Shown here: one piece after another, positions 38,209 to 49,700 of the stretch
Layout of the letters: the number at the start of each line of letters is the position of its first letter
Numbering within the stretch: the first letter of the stretch is position 1
Assembly (NCBI GenBank): GCA_965371445.1
Contig: CBDUYN010000059.1
Coordinates: 1 to 50,029, forward strand
From: DASWIG01 sp965371445
GTDB lineage: Bacteria; Acidobacteriota; Thermoanaerobaculia; Multivoradales; J023
Direction of reading: 5' to 3'
Length of the DNA stretch: 50,029 bases
Position numbers and translations under genes: made by a program
Notes under the pieces: generated by a model
What the model saw: only the letters and a program-made list of their open reading frames with translations
Told to the model about the DNA's origin: nothing
Databases searched by the model: none

Positions 38209-41200
38209 ATGCTCCCTAGCTCAGCGTTGCTCCTACGGCAATCTCCTCCACTATCTCAACCCCGGCTCTCCTGCTCACGATGGTTGGGTAGATCGTCCGC
38301 TCAAGAAACGTCTCTAAGCTTAGCACTCGTGGTTGGTATAGCCCTGTCGATATCCGCCATGCTGACTTACTCAGCTGTGGCACAAGAAATAGTTCCCGAC
38401 GGATACATCCAAGATGGCTTTGATTATCCAATACACACTCGGGGATATGATAACGATAGTCATCCAGTAGCAATTCCCGAACATGTTCCACAAGCAGCTC
38501 CTGAAGAATTCAACAACCTGTATCCAGACTATACCCCACCTGAGCCCTATGAGCCACCCAATCGCTCTCGCGATGAGCTGCACCGCATCGACAACACATG
38601 GTACCTTCGGAGTGATGTTGGGAATTATGTATCTGAAAAGAACGGCCTGCATCCCGGAGAGGATTGGAATTTTGGAAGCACTGGATCCGCAGACAGAGGA
38701 ATGCCTGTATATGCGGTGGCGCACGGAAGGGTAGAGCGTATAATCTTGGTCGGCAACTTGGGCTACCTGGTAGCTATTAAACATTTCCTCTCCGAGAGTC
38801 AAGATCAAAACGGCCGACATGATGATTTTGTATACAGCATATATCTGCATATTGCGCCGCCGTGCGAACCCGACGACGGGGGCATTAATGCCACAGGCGT
38901 AATTCATGACGGATTTGACGTTCAAATTGGTGACTGGGTTCGTCGAGGACAGCAGATCGCCGTAGTTGCAGACATCGGCGCCAACGGACCTCACCTTCAT
39001 TTTGAGATGCGCGACGGATCTGCATTTGATTATGAAAATGGAACTTGGCCGTCAGACAACGGTGACGGATACTATGGAGATGACGCTCACGGCATGAATC
39101 AAAATGAAGTCGACAGCGCGATGGGCGACATGCAGACTGACGGGATCATCGATCCGTCTGATTATATCGACGGGGCGGATCTTCTGAATCGAGACCGTAG
39201 ACCTGCGTTCGGAAAAGTCGTCCTCAATGGAGGCTTCAACATTTATGGAGGTACCCTGCAAGTTCCAGAAATCTTCGTGCGAGTGCAATTGTCAGGCGAC
39301 CCCTCCCGCTTCTCACGGGCGAATATATCACACACCAACTTCAAAATAAGCGGGACCGATGAGAACGGAGCCTACCTAGAGATCGAGAACCCCGATGTCG
39401 GTGACCCGTTCTTTACAGTTGCCCCCGACTCTCATGTGTCTCACAATGACAATGATTATTCATTTACACTGCAAGTAGACCCGACAGCGCTGCTCACGCT
39501 GCAGCAGGGTCAAATGTATAGCCTTGGGTTTGATATTAACGGCATGAATAGTAACGCGGAAAGCGTATCCGTTAGAGTTTTGGGAGCCGAGAAGTTATAC
39601 TTTTTGGATGCCACCTACTTCAGCGATGTGGACGATATCGACAATCCGCAGGAAGTCTGCAGGCAGGACGTTGATGGCCACGAGCAGTGGTTCGCGTGCT
39701 ATGTGTACATGGGCGTCGCTGATGGCTTGTTCAAAGGTAGCCATAATAGCTTTAACCCTGGCGATGAGTTGAGCCGGGGCGAGATGGCTGTGGTCGTTAG
39801 TAACTTGCTATTTAACTCATCCAAGCACGACAGTGATGGATTCTACTCAAATACAGACCCTTTCGTCCTTCCAGGAGGATCGGGGGAGGACGGCTACTTC
39901 AGTGATGTCCCGCCTTGCCATGAATATTTCATCTATGTTCAAACTCTCCGAAACGGAGGAATCATCGAGGGGCTCCGCAGTCCAAGCGGGGACTTGCTGA
40001 ATGTATTCGATCCTGATGCGTCAGTAAGTCGAGCTGAGTTGTCAAAATTCTTGCTCAATGCCCTGGGCATCTTACCGAGTCCGACGGCGCTCAATCCTTT
40101 CTCTGACGTACTCGATGGTGATTGGTTTCGCGATTATGTCGCGACGATCATAAGTACGGAGGCTGTCGGCGGAGAAATGATTGTTAGCGGTTACGCTACT
40201 GAGCCTCGAAGCTTTCGTCCAAATCATTCCGTTAGCCGCGGAGAGATGGCCAAATTTATCGCGAACGCTAAGACCTATGCTGATCAAAGTAATGGTGCCA
40301 GGGCCAAGAGTTCTGTCGAGACTTCCGTGGGCCGGCTCTATGAGCAGGAGGTAGACCTGGCTAACTTCCACGGCCCGGGATCGGTAGTCATTCCGGGAGG
40401 TACACAGCAGGTCGTAACCAGTTCAATTGAGTTAAGTGGTGATACGCATGACCAGGATGCGGATGTGCTTTTCTACTTTTGGACCGTCACGGGCGGAGAT
40501 CTGACGAGCGCTGATTCGGAAAATTTCACTGACGTCACCTGGACACCGCCAGCGGTGAATGTAGATACTACGTTCCTTCTCACTGCCGTAGCTGGAGATC
40601 GGCGCGGGCTGATCAGTCGTAGCAATTTCGAGTTTCTAGTCCCCGGAGATGAGTCGCCGAACGCGCTTCCAAGTATCACCCTCACCAAACCTGAATTCCC
40701 TAACGAGACTGCTACCAACGACTATGTGATCCGCTGGACCGCCGACGATCCCGACAGCAACGCTACCATATCCCTATACTACGACACCGACAACAGTGGC
40801 CTGGACGGTACCCCGATCAGCGGCGCCGGTAGCCTTGATGAAGACAGCAGTCTGGACCAATACAACTGGGTTACCTCTGCCGTCATTCCCAACACCTACT
40901 TCATCTACGCCAAGATCGACGACGGCGTCAATCCTCCTCAGTACAGCTATAGCACCGGCACGGTCAAAGTAGAGGATGTCAGCACTCAACCCGTCGATCC
41001 CTACAACTGGCGGATGGTGGAGTACGCGCCCGGCCTGAACTACCAGGGCATCGGCTACGGCAATGGAACCTATATTGCCGTTGGCAAGAGAGCCGCTATC
41101 AGCCTGTCCGGAAGCGAAGGGCTCACCTGGAGGCATCATGGTTCAACGCTGATCACCGATGACATGGATTTCTTCGATGCCCACTATGCCAACGGCCGAT

Positions 41201-42129
41201 GGATCCTCGTCGGGGAAGACAACATTGGCGGCTTCACTATCCATTCTGACCACATCGACCCCAACGGCTCGGACTACCGCTGGGTGATACCGACCCAGTG
41301 GTACGGCGACTCCGTTCGCGACATTCACTACGCCAACGGCAAGTGGGTCGCCGTGGGACACACGAATCTCGTCATGTACTCTACCGACAATGCCACCACC
41401 TGGAACCAGGGATCCATCATCGGTACCAGCTTTAGCTTCGACTTTCAGGCCGTGACCCACGATCCTGCCACCGGCAGCTGGATCGCAGTCAGCGAGTCCA
41501 TTACCAACCGCAGTCAAGTCGCCACTTCCAGTGACGGTATCACCTGGACTCAACGAGACTTCTTCGACACGACGTATCGGCTCCAAGGTGTAGCCAGCAA
41601 CGGCGGGCAGGCTGTTGCCGTCGGCTACAAAACCACTTCGAGAGACAAAGAGGTCCTCCTAACCTCTTCCAACGGTGGCCTGACCTGGACCGACGCATCC
41701 GCAGGTAGCCAAGCTCTCTTCGACGTGGTCTATCGGCCCGAGGGTTGGGTCGCTGTCGGCAACGACAGCATCGCCATCTCCGACGACGGCGTCTCGTGGC
41801 AGCGTGCCCCGAGCAATCTGGGCTACTCCATGAACGCCGTCGTCTACGCGCCGGATGAGGAAAACCTGGTGGCCGTGCTGCATTCGAGGATCTACCGCGC
41901 CCGGACGGTAGGATCCTCACTGCATCACTTGATAGAAATTCAGGGTCTTCCGCAGAATCTGTGGGTAGAAAGTCGTCCTTTTGATCGTCCGTGGGCACGA
42001 TTCGAGGGAACACCGTCACCCTTGGGCTGGCGCCCGAGAAAGAGCCAGATTTTAAAAGGACGGCCTTCGGCCGGCTGTGTTTTCCGGACTACGCTCCGCT
42101 CCGTCCGGGCTGGCCTCCGGACGCCTTGA
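38209..42129 (+). CDS. 5' part of giant surface protein: M23 peptidase-SLH, truncated by ISL3 insertion
   Basis: The product now ends after 1306 residues because an IS sits in the gene; the last 60 or so residues are IS-encoded. The ATG at 38209 follows AAAAGGACAGAAC; a long N-region precedes an export helix (LSLALVVGIALSISAMLTYS). A LytM/M23 metallopeptidase follows, with zinc ligands H148 and D152 (HPGED) and H262-L-H264 (PHLHFE). Three SLH modules (about 464-694) contain SRGEMA or SRAELSK motifs that bind it to the cell wall. Then come a PKD-like domain, one copy of the 100-residue DPDSNATISLYYD module, and a BNR-like region (GNGTYIAVG). The first 2.4 kb is visibly AT-richer than flanking genes. 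Originally continuous with the frame at 43750. Confidence 0.85.
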   Translation: MLPSSALLLRQSPPLSQPRLSCSRWLGRSSAQETSLSLALVVGIALSISAMLTYSAVAQEIVPDGYIQDGFDYPIHTRGYDNDSHPVAIPEHVPQAAPEEFNNLYPDYTPPEPYEPPNRSRDELHRIDNTWYLRSDVGNYVSEKNGLHPGEDWNFGSTGSADRGMPVYAVAHGRVERIILVGNLGYLVAIKHFLSESQDQNGRHDDFVYSIYLHIAPPCEPDDGGINATGVIHDGFDVQIGDWVRRGQQIAVVADIGANGPHLHFEMRDGSAFDYENGTWPSDNGDGYYGDDAHGMNQNEVDSAMGDMQTDGIIDPSDYIDGADLLNRDRRPAFGKVVLNGGFNIYGGTLQVPEIFVRVQLSGDPSRFSRANISHTNFKISGTDENGAYLEIENPDVGDPFFTVAPDSHVSHNDNDYSFTLQVDPTALLTLQQGQMYSLGFDINGMNSNAESVSVRVLGAEKLYFLDATYFSDVDDIDNPQEVCRQDVDGHEQWFACYVYMGVADGLFKGSHNSFNPGDELSRGEMAVVVSNLLFNSSKHDSDGFYSNTDPFVLPGGSGEDGYFSDVPPCHEYFIYVQTLRNGGIIEGLRSPSGDLLNVFDPDASVSRAELSKFLLNALGILPSPTALNPFSDVLDGDWFRDYVATIISTEAVGGEMIVSGYATEPRSFRPNHSVSRGEMAKFIANAKTYADQSNGARAKSSVETSVGRLYEQEVDLANFHGPGSVVIPGGTQQVVTSSIELSGDTHDQDADVLFYFWTVTGGDLTSADSENFTDVTWTPPAVNVDTTFLLTAVAGDRRGLISRSNFEFLVPGDESPNALPSITLTKPEFPNETATNDYVIRWTADDPDSNATISLYYDTDNSGLDGTPISGAGSLDEDSSLDQYNWVTSAVIPNTYFIYAKIDDGVNPPQYSYSTGTVKVEDVSTQPVDPYNWRMVEYAPGLNYQGIGYGNGTYIAVGKRAAISLSGSEGLTWRHHGSTLITDDMDFFDAHYANGRWILVGEDNIGGFTIHSDHIDPNGSDYRWVIPTQWYGDSVRDIHYANGKWVAVGHTNLVMYSTDNATTWNQGSIIGTSFSFDFQAVTHDPATGSWIAVSESITNRSQVATSSDGITWTQRDFFDTTYRLQGVASNGGQAVAVGYKTTSRDKEVLLTSSNGGLTWTDASAGSQALFDVVYRPEGWVAVGNDSIAISDDGVSWQRAPSNLGYSMNAVVYAPDEENLVAVLHSRIYRARTVGSSLHHLIEIQGLPQNLWVESRPFDRPWARFEGTPSPLGWRPRKSQILKGRPSAGCVFRTTLRSVRAGLRTP
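41935..41942 (+). repeat. Left 8-bp target-site duplication (GAAATTCA)
   Basis: GAAATTCA lies directly before the left IS end and recurs at 43750-43757 after the right end. Eight bases is the usual ISL3 duplication length. Confidence 0.9.
41943..41966 (+). repeat. Left terminal inverted repeat of the IS
   Basis: Begins GGGTCTTCCGCAGAATC and ends TGTGGGT. It matches the reverse complement of 43726-43749 at 19 of 24 positions. Confidence 0.85.
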
Positions 42130-42336
42130 TCTTCCTCCCAGCCTGACACCCGCTCCGAGGGGTGTCCTGTGGTCGGTGGGCGGCTCCGCCGGAAGGCGAC
42201 CGGAGGCCAGCATTGGGGGCCAGCCCCCAAACCCCCGGGGCTCACCACCGGAAGCGCGAGAAGACGACCTCTTCGCCGAAGCGCGTGTATTCCGAGGCAA
42301 GCCGACCACCGTTCCGACAGCTGCCGACCACCCCCC

Positions 42337-42380
42337 GCCGGCTTCGCCGTCGCAGGACGCCGGCTTCGCCGCCGCAGGAC
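42337..42380 (+). repeat. Two 22-bp direct repeats in IS leader
   Basis: Consecutive units 42337-42358 and 42359-42380 (beginning GCCGGCTTCGCCG, ending GCAGGAC) differ at one base. They lie in the IS leader upstream of the transposase; their function, if any, is unclear. The rest of 41967-42486 shows GC-rich palindromes (for example CCCTGC/GCAGGG near 42425-42442) but no gene. Confidence 0.75.
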
Positions 42381-42486
42381 ACAAATATACGCTATCCGTA
42401 AATCTCTCTGGTATATAGAGCACCCTGCCCTCTCGCAGGGCGGTCAGTCACAGCACCAACTACAACTCTCCGTCGGAGAAGGCAGG

Positions 42487-43743
42487 ATGCTCTTCAAGAC
42501 TATACTGAATCGGGTCCAGAAGTTCCCCTCTCATGTCTACGACGCCGTGCGCCTCGTCGGCGAAGGCGTACAGATGACCCTCGAGGTCGACGTCTTGCCG
42601 CGGGCCAACGGCAAGATCCTCTGCTCGCGGTGCCTCCGGCCAGCTCCCGGCTACGACACGAACCCAAAGCCGCGCCGCTTCCACTTCGTCCCCCTCTGGA
42701 ACATCCCCGTGGTCTTGCTCTACCGTATGCGGCGCGTCGACTGTCGCCGCTGCGGCGGCGTGTACGTCGAGGACGTGCCCTGGGCCGAGGGCAAACAGCG
42801 CACCACCCGGGCCTTCGCCTGGTTTCTCGCATCCTGGGCCAAACGGCTGAGCTGGAAGCAGACCGCCGAGGCTTTCCACACCAGCTGGGACACCGTCGCC
42901 CGCTCCGTACGCATGGCCGTCGACTACGGCTTGGCTCATCGCCTCGTCGCGGGCGTCCGCGCCATCGGCATCGACGAGATCGCCTGGAAGAAGGGCCACA
43001 AGTACGTCACCCTCGTCTACCAGATCGACGCCGAGCGCAAGCGGTTCCTGTGGATCGGCCAAGGCCGCCAGGAGAAGACTCTCGAGGACTTCTTCCTGGA
43101 GCTCGGCGCCGCCCTCAAGGGCCTGGAGTTCGTCGCCAGCGACATGTGGAAGCCCTACCTAAACGTCGTCGCCAAGCGCGCTCAAGACGCGCTGCACGTG
43201 CTCGATCGCTTCCACATCATGAGCCACTTCGGCAAAGCTCTGGACAAGATCCGCGCCCAGGAGGCTCGGGAGCTGAAAAGCGGCGGCTTCGAACCCGTCC
43301 TCAAGGGCAGTCGTTTCCTCCTCCTCAAGCGCCCCGAAGGACTCACCGAGAAGCAGGAGGTCAAGCTCGCAGAGCTCCTGCGCTACAATCTCAAGACTGT
43401 CCGCGCCTACCTCCTCAAGGAGGACTTCCAGTTCTTCTGGAGCTATGTCTCACCGTACTGGGCAGGGCAATTTCTCGACCGCTGGTGCCGGCGGGCCATG
43501 CGCTCCAGGATTGATCCGGTCAAGAAGGTGGCCAAGTCCCTGCGCAAGCATCGAGAGCTTCTACTCAACTGGTTCCGGGCTCGCGGAGAGATCTCGTCCG
43601 GGATCGTCGAGGGGTTCAACAACAAGGCGAAAGTCACTATGAGAAACGCCTACGGCTTCAGGACCTACAGATACCTCGAAGCTGCCTTATACCATGCGCT
43701 GGGCGACCTCCCCGAGCCAGATTTCACCCACAAATTCTGCTGA
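42487..43743 (+). CDS. ISL3-family transposase
   Basis: DDE transposase of 418 residues. The N-terminal zinc ribbon is CSRCLRPAPGYD with DCRRCGG, followed by a helix-turn-helix (LSWKQTAEAFHTSWDTVARS). The catalytic triad is visible at D163 (IGIDEIAWKKGHKY), D219 (FVASDMWKPY) and E375 (SGIVEGFNNKAK). ATG 42487 is chosen because it matches ISL3 start (MLFKTILNRV) and GGAGAAGGCAGG precedes it; the longer frame from 42169 runs through leader repeats. No lesion is seen, so it is likely active. It moves only this element. Confidence 0.93.
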   Translation: MLFKTILNRVQKFPSHVYDAVRLVGEGVQMTLEVDVLPRANGKILCSRCLRPAPGYDTNPKPRRFHFVPLWNIPVVLLYRMRRVDCRRCGGVYVEDVPWAEGKQRTTRAFAWFLASWAKRLSWKQTAEAFHTSWDTVARSVRMAVDYGLAHRLVAGVRAIGIDEIAWKKGHKYVTLVYQIDAERKRFLWIGQGRQEKTLEDFFLELGAALKGLEFVASDMWKPYLNVVAKRAQDALHVLDRFHIMSHFGKALDKIRAQEARELKSGGFEPVLKGSRFLLLKRPEGLTEKQEVKLAELLRYNLKTVRAYLLKEDFQFFWSYVSPYWAGQFLDRWCRRAMRSRIDPVKKVAKSLRKHRELLLNWFRARGEISSGIVEGFNNKAKVTMRNAYGFRTYRYLEAALYHALGDLPEPDFTHKFC

Positions 43744-43749
43744 GGAGGC
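43726..43749 (-). repeat. Right terminal inverted repeat of the IS
   Basis: On the - strand it begins GCCTCCTCAGCAGAAT and ends TGTGGGT. It contains the transposase stop codon. Confidence 0.85.
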
Positions 43750-46700
43750 GAAATTCAAGTCTTCGGCTCCGGGACCGTCGCCGGTGCCGGCTTCAGTAAC
43801 TGCTCCGATTATTGCGTCGACAGCTGGCCTGAAGGGAGCGTCCTGCCGCTGACTGCCGAGGCGGCTCCCGGCTGGCTGCTCAGCGAGTGGGGAGGTAGTT
43901 GTAGTAGCACCAGCGGCAATCAGTGCCAGGTCATTCTGACCCAGAACGAGTCGATCGACGTCATCTTCGAAGTCGACGACGCGCCCACCATCAGCTTGAT
44001 CGAACCGGACGGAGTGCTCGACAAAGCCCACCAGACCTACACGATCACCTGGACCGACAGTGATCCGGACAGCAGTGCCCATATCCTGCTCTATTATGAT
44101 CTCGACAACGACGGCGCGAACGGCTCCCTGATCACGCAAGGCGCCATCCTGGAAGACGACGAGAGTGATCGCTATTTCTGGGATACTTCCCCACTGCCGG
44201 AGGACGATTACTACATCTACGCCGTGATTAACGACGGCACCCATCCTCCGGTAACGTCGGTCAGCAGCGGCCCCATCACCGTGATCCACAACGCGCCTCC
44301 GCGTCTGACGTTCCTGGAGCCTGACGGAATCAGTGATACGGAAGATCTCAGCTACACGATCACCTGGACGGATCAGGATCCTGACAACGATGCCAGTATC
44401 GATCTCTTCTACGACACCAACGGTTCCGGCGCCGACGGCACGCCCATTCCCGGAGCGCAGAGCCTCTTCGAGGACGACGAAACCGATCAGTACGTCTGGG
44501 ACATCACCGGCCTGCCGGAAGAGGACTTCTACGTCTACGCCACGATCAGCGACGGCGTGATGGACCCGTTCACCGTTTACAGTCCGGGTCCGTTAACCGT
44601 CTTGCACGTCAGCACCAACATTCCGCCGACCCTCAGCTTCGTCGAGCCGGACGGCGTGGGCGACACCGCGGATCAGAGCTACGACATCACCTGGGTCGAT
44701 GAAGACCCGGACAACAATGCCGACATCCTCCTCTTTTACGACGACGACAACCTCGGCGAGGACGGCCTTCCCGTCAACCTGGTCGCAATCAGCGAGGACG
44801 ACGAGACCGACCTGCTCACCTGGGATACTTCTTCGTTGGCCAATGGCGACTACTACGTGTATGCCGTGATCAACGACCATGTGCGTCCGCCAGTGACGGT
44901 CTACAGCTCCGGCCCTCTGACGGTAAGCCACGCAAATGCCGTGCCGAGCCTGACACTCCACGAGCCCGACGGCGTCAACGACTCGGCCGATCAGAGCATC
45001 ACCCTCACCTGGACAGATGAAGATCCTGACGACGACGCCACGATCTCCCTCTACTACGACGTGGACAATACGGGCGCGGACGGAGTTCTGATCGCCGGCG
45101 GCCTCAGCGAGGACGACGAGACGGACAGCTACTCTTGGAGTACGGCTGGAGTCAACGGTGAGGACTACTACAACTACGCAGTGATCGACGACGGCAGTCA
45201 CACGCCGCTGACGGTGTACAGCACGGGCCGGGTGAGCGTGGATCACGAGGCTTATGGAATCACGTGGGCTCGCCAGGCGGGTAGCCCCTTCCGGGACCGG
45301 GCTCAGGCGGTAGCTACCGACAGCGCCGGGAACAGCTATGTGACCGGGTATCTCAAGGGGGACATCCTGTTCGGCTCGATTCTTCTGACTCAGCTCGACG
45401 CGAGAGAGGCCTTTCTCGTGAAGTACGACCCGAACGGAATCGCTCTCTGGGCGTTCAACTTCGGCTCCCAAGACGACTCCTTCGGGATGGGTGTCGCCGT
45501 CGACGCCTCCGACAATGTTTACGTGACGGGCTACTTCGAGAACGTCATGCAGTTCGGCGGTACCACGCTCACCGCTGTAGGCTCTACAGACTTGTTCGTG
45601 GCCAAGTACAGCAGCGGCGGCAGTCTTCTCTGGGCGAAACGGTTCGGCACCACTGGTTGGTCGCAGGCGCTCTCCTTGGATGTCTCCGGTAATGGAGACG
45701 CTTACCTCACAGGAACGTTCACCGGGCAGATTGCTTTTGGCGGCACCACTCTGTCGGCCAGTGGAAACAGCGACGTCTTCGTGGCGAAACTGAACAGCAG
45801 TGGCCAGGCGCAGTGGGCGCGAAAGGGCGGAAGCCCATCAACGGGTGACGCGGAGGTGGGGTACGGTATCGCGATAGACGGGAACGGCAATGCCTACGTG
45901 ACCGGCCAGTTCACGCAAACGGCTACATTTGACGGGCTGTCGGTGACGAGTACCAATTTCAATCCCGAGATTTTCTTCGTGAAGTACAGCTCTGGCGGCG
46001 TTATACAATGGCTTCGCTCTTTCGGAGGAGAAGGCTGGGACCGGGGCAAAGCGGTCACGGCCGACGGCGGGAACGTCTATCTGACGGGTTGGTTCGAAGA
46101 CGACGCCGATTTTGGCGGTGTCGTTCTGAGCACGAATGGACGCCCCGAGGTATTCGTCGTCAAGTGTTCCTCTTCCACGGGCGCGGTTCTGTGGGGTAGG
46201 AGAGGAGGTACCACGGGCGATGACCGCGGTCACGCCATCTCGGTGACGCCGGACCACGACGTCGTGATTTCCGGCGAATTCTTCGGGGCGGCGCAATTCG
46301 AGGGCGTGACCCTGGACGGACGGGGCGGTTTCGTCGCGCAGTACACGTCCGGCGGGACCCTGGAGTGGGTCAGGCCCACTTCTTCCGGTTTGGCTTGGAG
46401 CTCCGGCGTTGCGTCGGACAATGCGGGAGACGTCGTCGTCGTCGGGTATTTTGTGAGCACCGTCGGTTTCGACCGTACGGGTTTTACGAGCCTCGGCGAT
46501 TCGGACGTCTATGTGGCCAAGATCGATCGTGCGACGGTTTCGAACAGTCCGCCCGTGATCGACATCGTGGAGCCCGACGGCGTGGGCGACGTCGCCGCGG
46601 AAAGCTATACGATTTCCTGGACGGACGACGACTTGGAGGACGACGCGCAGATCCTGCTCTTTTTCGACACGGACGCAAATGGTGAGGACGGCATGTTGCT

Positions 46701-49700
46701 GACGCCCGTCGCCCTGTCGGAAGACGATTTGTCGGATCAACACGTCTGGGACGTTTCCACGCTGGCTCCTGGTGACTACTATGTCTATGCGCAGATCCGG
46801 GACAACAGCAATCCGGTGGTGACCGTGTACAGTGACGGACCCGTCACGGTGGATCCGACGGGGGGCAACACGGCTCCCGTGATCAGTATCCTGGAGCCGG
46901 ACGGCGTGGAGGACCTGGCGAGTCAGAGCTACGTCGTCACGTGGTCGGACGAGGACCCCGACAGCGACGCGGCGGTGGATCTTTACTATGACGTGGACAA
47001 CGTCGCCGGTGGCGGGATGTTGATCGTCAGCGGTCTTAGTGAGAACGACGAAGCCGACAGCTACGTTTGGGACACGTCGGGAGTCGTGGACGGCGAGTAC
47101 TACGTCTACGGCGTGATCGATGACGGCGTCGCTCCGGCGGTTGTGGCGTACAGCACCGGAGTGGTGACCGTCGACTCGACTCCGGCCAGGGTCAATGGCA
47201 CGGGCTCGGTCCCGGACACAGGCGATGGCCAACTGGTTGAAGGAGAGCTGACGCCGGTGAGTGTTTGGCAGCTCTTGGTGACCTTCGACGAGGGAATGTG
47301 GAACCCCCCTGGCAACGTTGACCCGGGCGACGTGACAAATCCGTCGAGCTACCGTTTGTCCGTGGATTCCGGCGATGGTTTCGACCCTGCCGGCTGCGCG
47401 GGCGGTGAAGACCCTGAGGACGTACAGGTCGTGGTGAGCTACGCTGCCGCCAGCCGCACGGCCACGCTCAACTTGCAGGGTGGCGGCCTGGCCGACGGAA
47501 CCTATCGCTTGTTCGTCTGCGGAACACTGCTGGACGAAGCGGGCAACGGGCTGGACGGAGACGGGAACGGAGCCGGCGGGGACGATTTTGCCCGCACCTT
47601 CACCGTGGACGCGACGCCGCCGCGAGTAAACTCCGTGGAGTCGGATCCGGACACCGATGACGGGATGTTGACGGAGGGTGAAGCGACCTCTCTTTCGCTG
47701 ACAGAGCTCCGGGTCAAGCTCGACGAAGTGGTGTATGACCCGCCGGGCGACGGCACAGTCGACGACGTCACCAACCCGGCTAACTATCTGCTGTTCACGG
47801 ATGGCGGGGACGGCTTCGACACCGTCGACTGCGCCGCAGGTGTGGCTCCCGGCGACGTCGAGAGCACGGTTGACGCGGTGAGCTACGACGCCGTCGAGAG
47901 CACCGCGACCCTGGCGATCAACGCCGGTGCGCCACTCGCGGAAGGGAGATATCGCCTTCACGTATGTGGTAGCACCTCGATTCTGGACTTGGCCGGGAGC
48001 GCGCTGGACGGCGACGGCGACGGTTCGGGCGGTGATGACTTCACCCGAACGTTCCTGGTGGACCAGAGCATGCCGAGCAATCCGTCGGTGTCGAGCCCGA
48101 CCCACGTACCGGGCACCTGGAGAAGTCTGGCGACCGTCGGCATGGAGTGGAGCGGGGCGTCGGATACCGGTGGCAGTGACATCGCGGGCTATTCGGTGCT
48201 GTTCGACCTCGCCCCGACGACAGTGCCTGACACGGTCATCGACGTGATGCACGCCGTCGATCCTCACGCGACGAGCAGCGGTGCTCTGCCGAGCGGCGGT
48301 CACTACTTCCATCTCCGGACCTGTGATGCCGCGGGCAACTGCACGGCAGCCGTTCATCTGGGGCCTTTCCTCGTCGACACGTCCGCGCCGGTGGCAGCTT
48401 CCAACCTGACCAGCTCGAGCCACCCGGTGGGAGTGCCGGTGAACGAGGAGATCGTCGAGGTAAGTTGGAGCCCGGCGGTGGACGCTGTGAGCGGGGTCGC
48501 TGGCTATGCCTCCGCGTTCGACACAGCTTCCAGTTGGGCGTGCGACCGGAGCCAGGATCTCGCGGCGGCCGCCACCGCGGCGAGTAGCCCAGCGCTGCCG
48601 AGTGGCATCTGGTACTTTCATCTTTGCGCGGTCGACCTGGTTGGCAACTGGTCCGAGGTGGCCACGGCGGGTCCTTTCGTGGTCGTGATCCGCCACGGCC
48701 TCTCGATCACTACCGACGGCGATGGCGACGGAGGGGTGCTCATCCTACCTGGAGGCACGAGCTGTACCGGGACCTGCACAGCGACCTTCCCCGAAGACAC
48801 CGACGTTACCCTGACCCCGAACCCTACGGCCGGGTCGGCCTTCGCCGGCTGGTCGGGCGACTGCACCGGCACCGGCGCCTGCGCCTTGACGATGGACACC
48901 GACAAGACGGTGACCGCGACCTTTCAGGTGGACAACAGCCCGCCGACGCTCGATCCTGTCGGGAGTCCCTTCACGGTCAATGCCGGCCAGCTCCTGAGCT
49001 TCACCGCCACCGCCGACGATCCCAACGGGGACGGCCTGGCCTTCAGCCTCTTGAACGCTCCCTCCGGTGCGTCGATCGATCCGCTCACCGGTGTTTTCAC
49101 TTGGACGCCGACGGACGCCCAGGGTGCGCAGACCTACTCCCTCGACGTGGTGGTCATCGACGACGATCCCTCCGATCCCCAGAGTGACAGCGAGACGATT
49201 CAGATCCATGTGACCCGGAGCGTCGACCTTACCGTGTCCAAGAGCGTCGATCCGGAGGCCGCGACACCCGGGCAGCCGGTGGTCTTCACCGTGACGGTGA
49301 CCAACCAGGGATCTGGCGGCGTCAGCGGTGCGACTCTGAGCGACCCGGTCGCTGTGGGCCTGAACGGCGTCAGCTGGACCTGCTCCGCGGTCGGCGGTTC
49401 GTGTACCGCGTCCGGCGCCGGTGCCCTGGTGGACAGCCACCTCAATCTGGACCGCGACGGGGTCGCCACCTACACGATTCAGGCCACCCTTGCTGCGGGC
49501 GCCCCGCCCACCGTGACCAATGTCGCCAGCGTCTCGGTACCGTCGCCGATCGACGATCCCAATCCTGGCAACGATCAGGCCAGCGTCTCGGTCAGCCGTC
49601 GCGACCTCGACTTTGGCGATGCGCCGGATGCCAACACGGGGGCGGAGTGGAGCTTCCCGACCCGGTTGTCCGACGACGGCGCTCGCCATGGCGTCGATCC

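Larger units (their letters stand above)
41943..43749 (+). mobile_element. ISL3-family insertion sequence, 1807 bp, complete
   Basis: The element is bounded by 8-bp duplications and imperfect 24-bp terminal inverted repeats (41943-41966 and 43726-43749, 19 of 24 matching, sharing GCAGAAT and TGTGGGT cores). It encodes one ISL3 transposase reading left to right; the transposase stop lies inside the right repeat. The 544 bases before the gene hold no credible second gene. Element plus one duplication is 1815 bases, a multiple of three, so the host gene frame is unchanged on both sides. The intact transposase and clean duplications point to a recent insertion. Confidence 0.92.

Noticed and set aside
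42169..42486. Extra N-terminus of the transposase from the ATG/GTG at 42169
   Set aside because: It translates repeats and low-complexity Arg/Pro-rich sequence, and ISL3 transposases start near MLFKTIL-type sequence.
45838..48696. 952-codon open frame on the - strand
   Set aside because: It mirrors the repeat-rich giant gene on the + strand; its His/Arg/Val-rich sequence has no domain pattern, while the + strand shows clear repeats and motifs.
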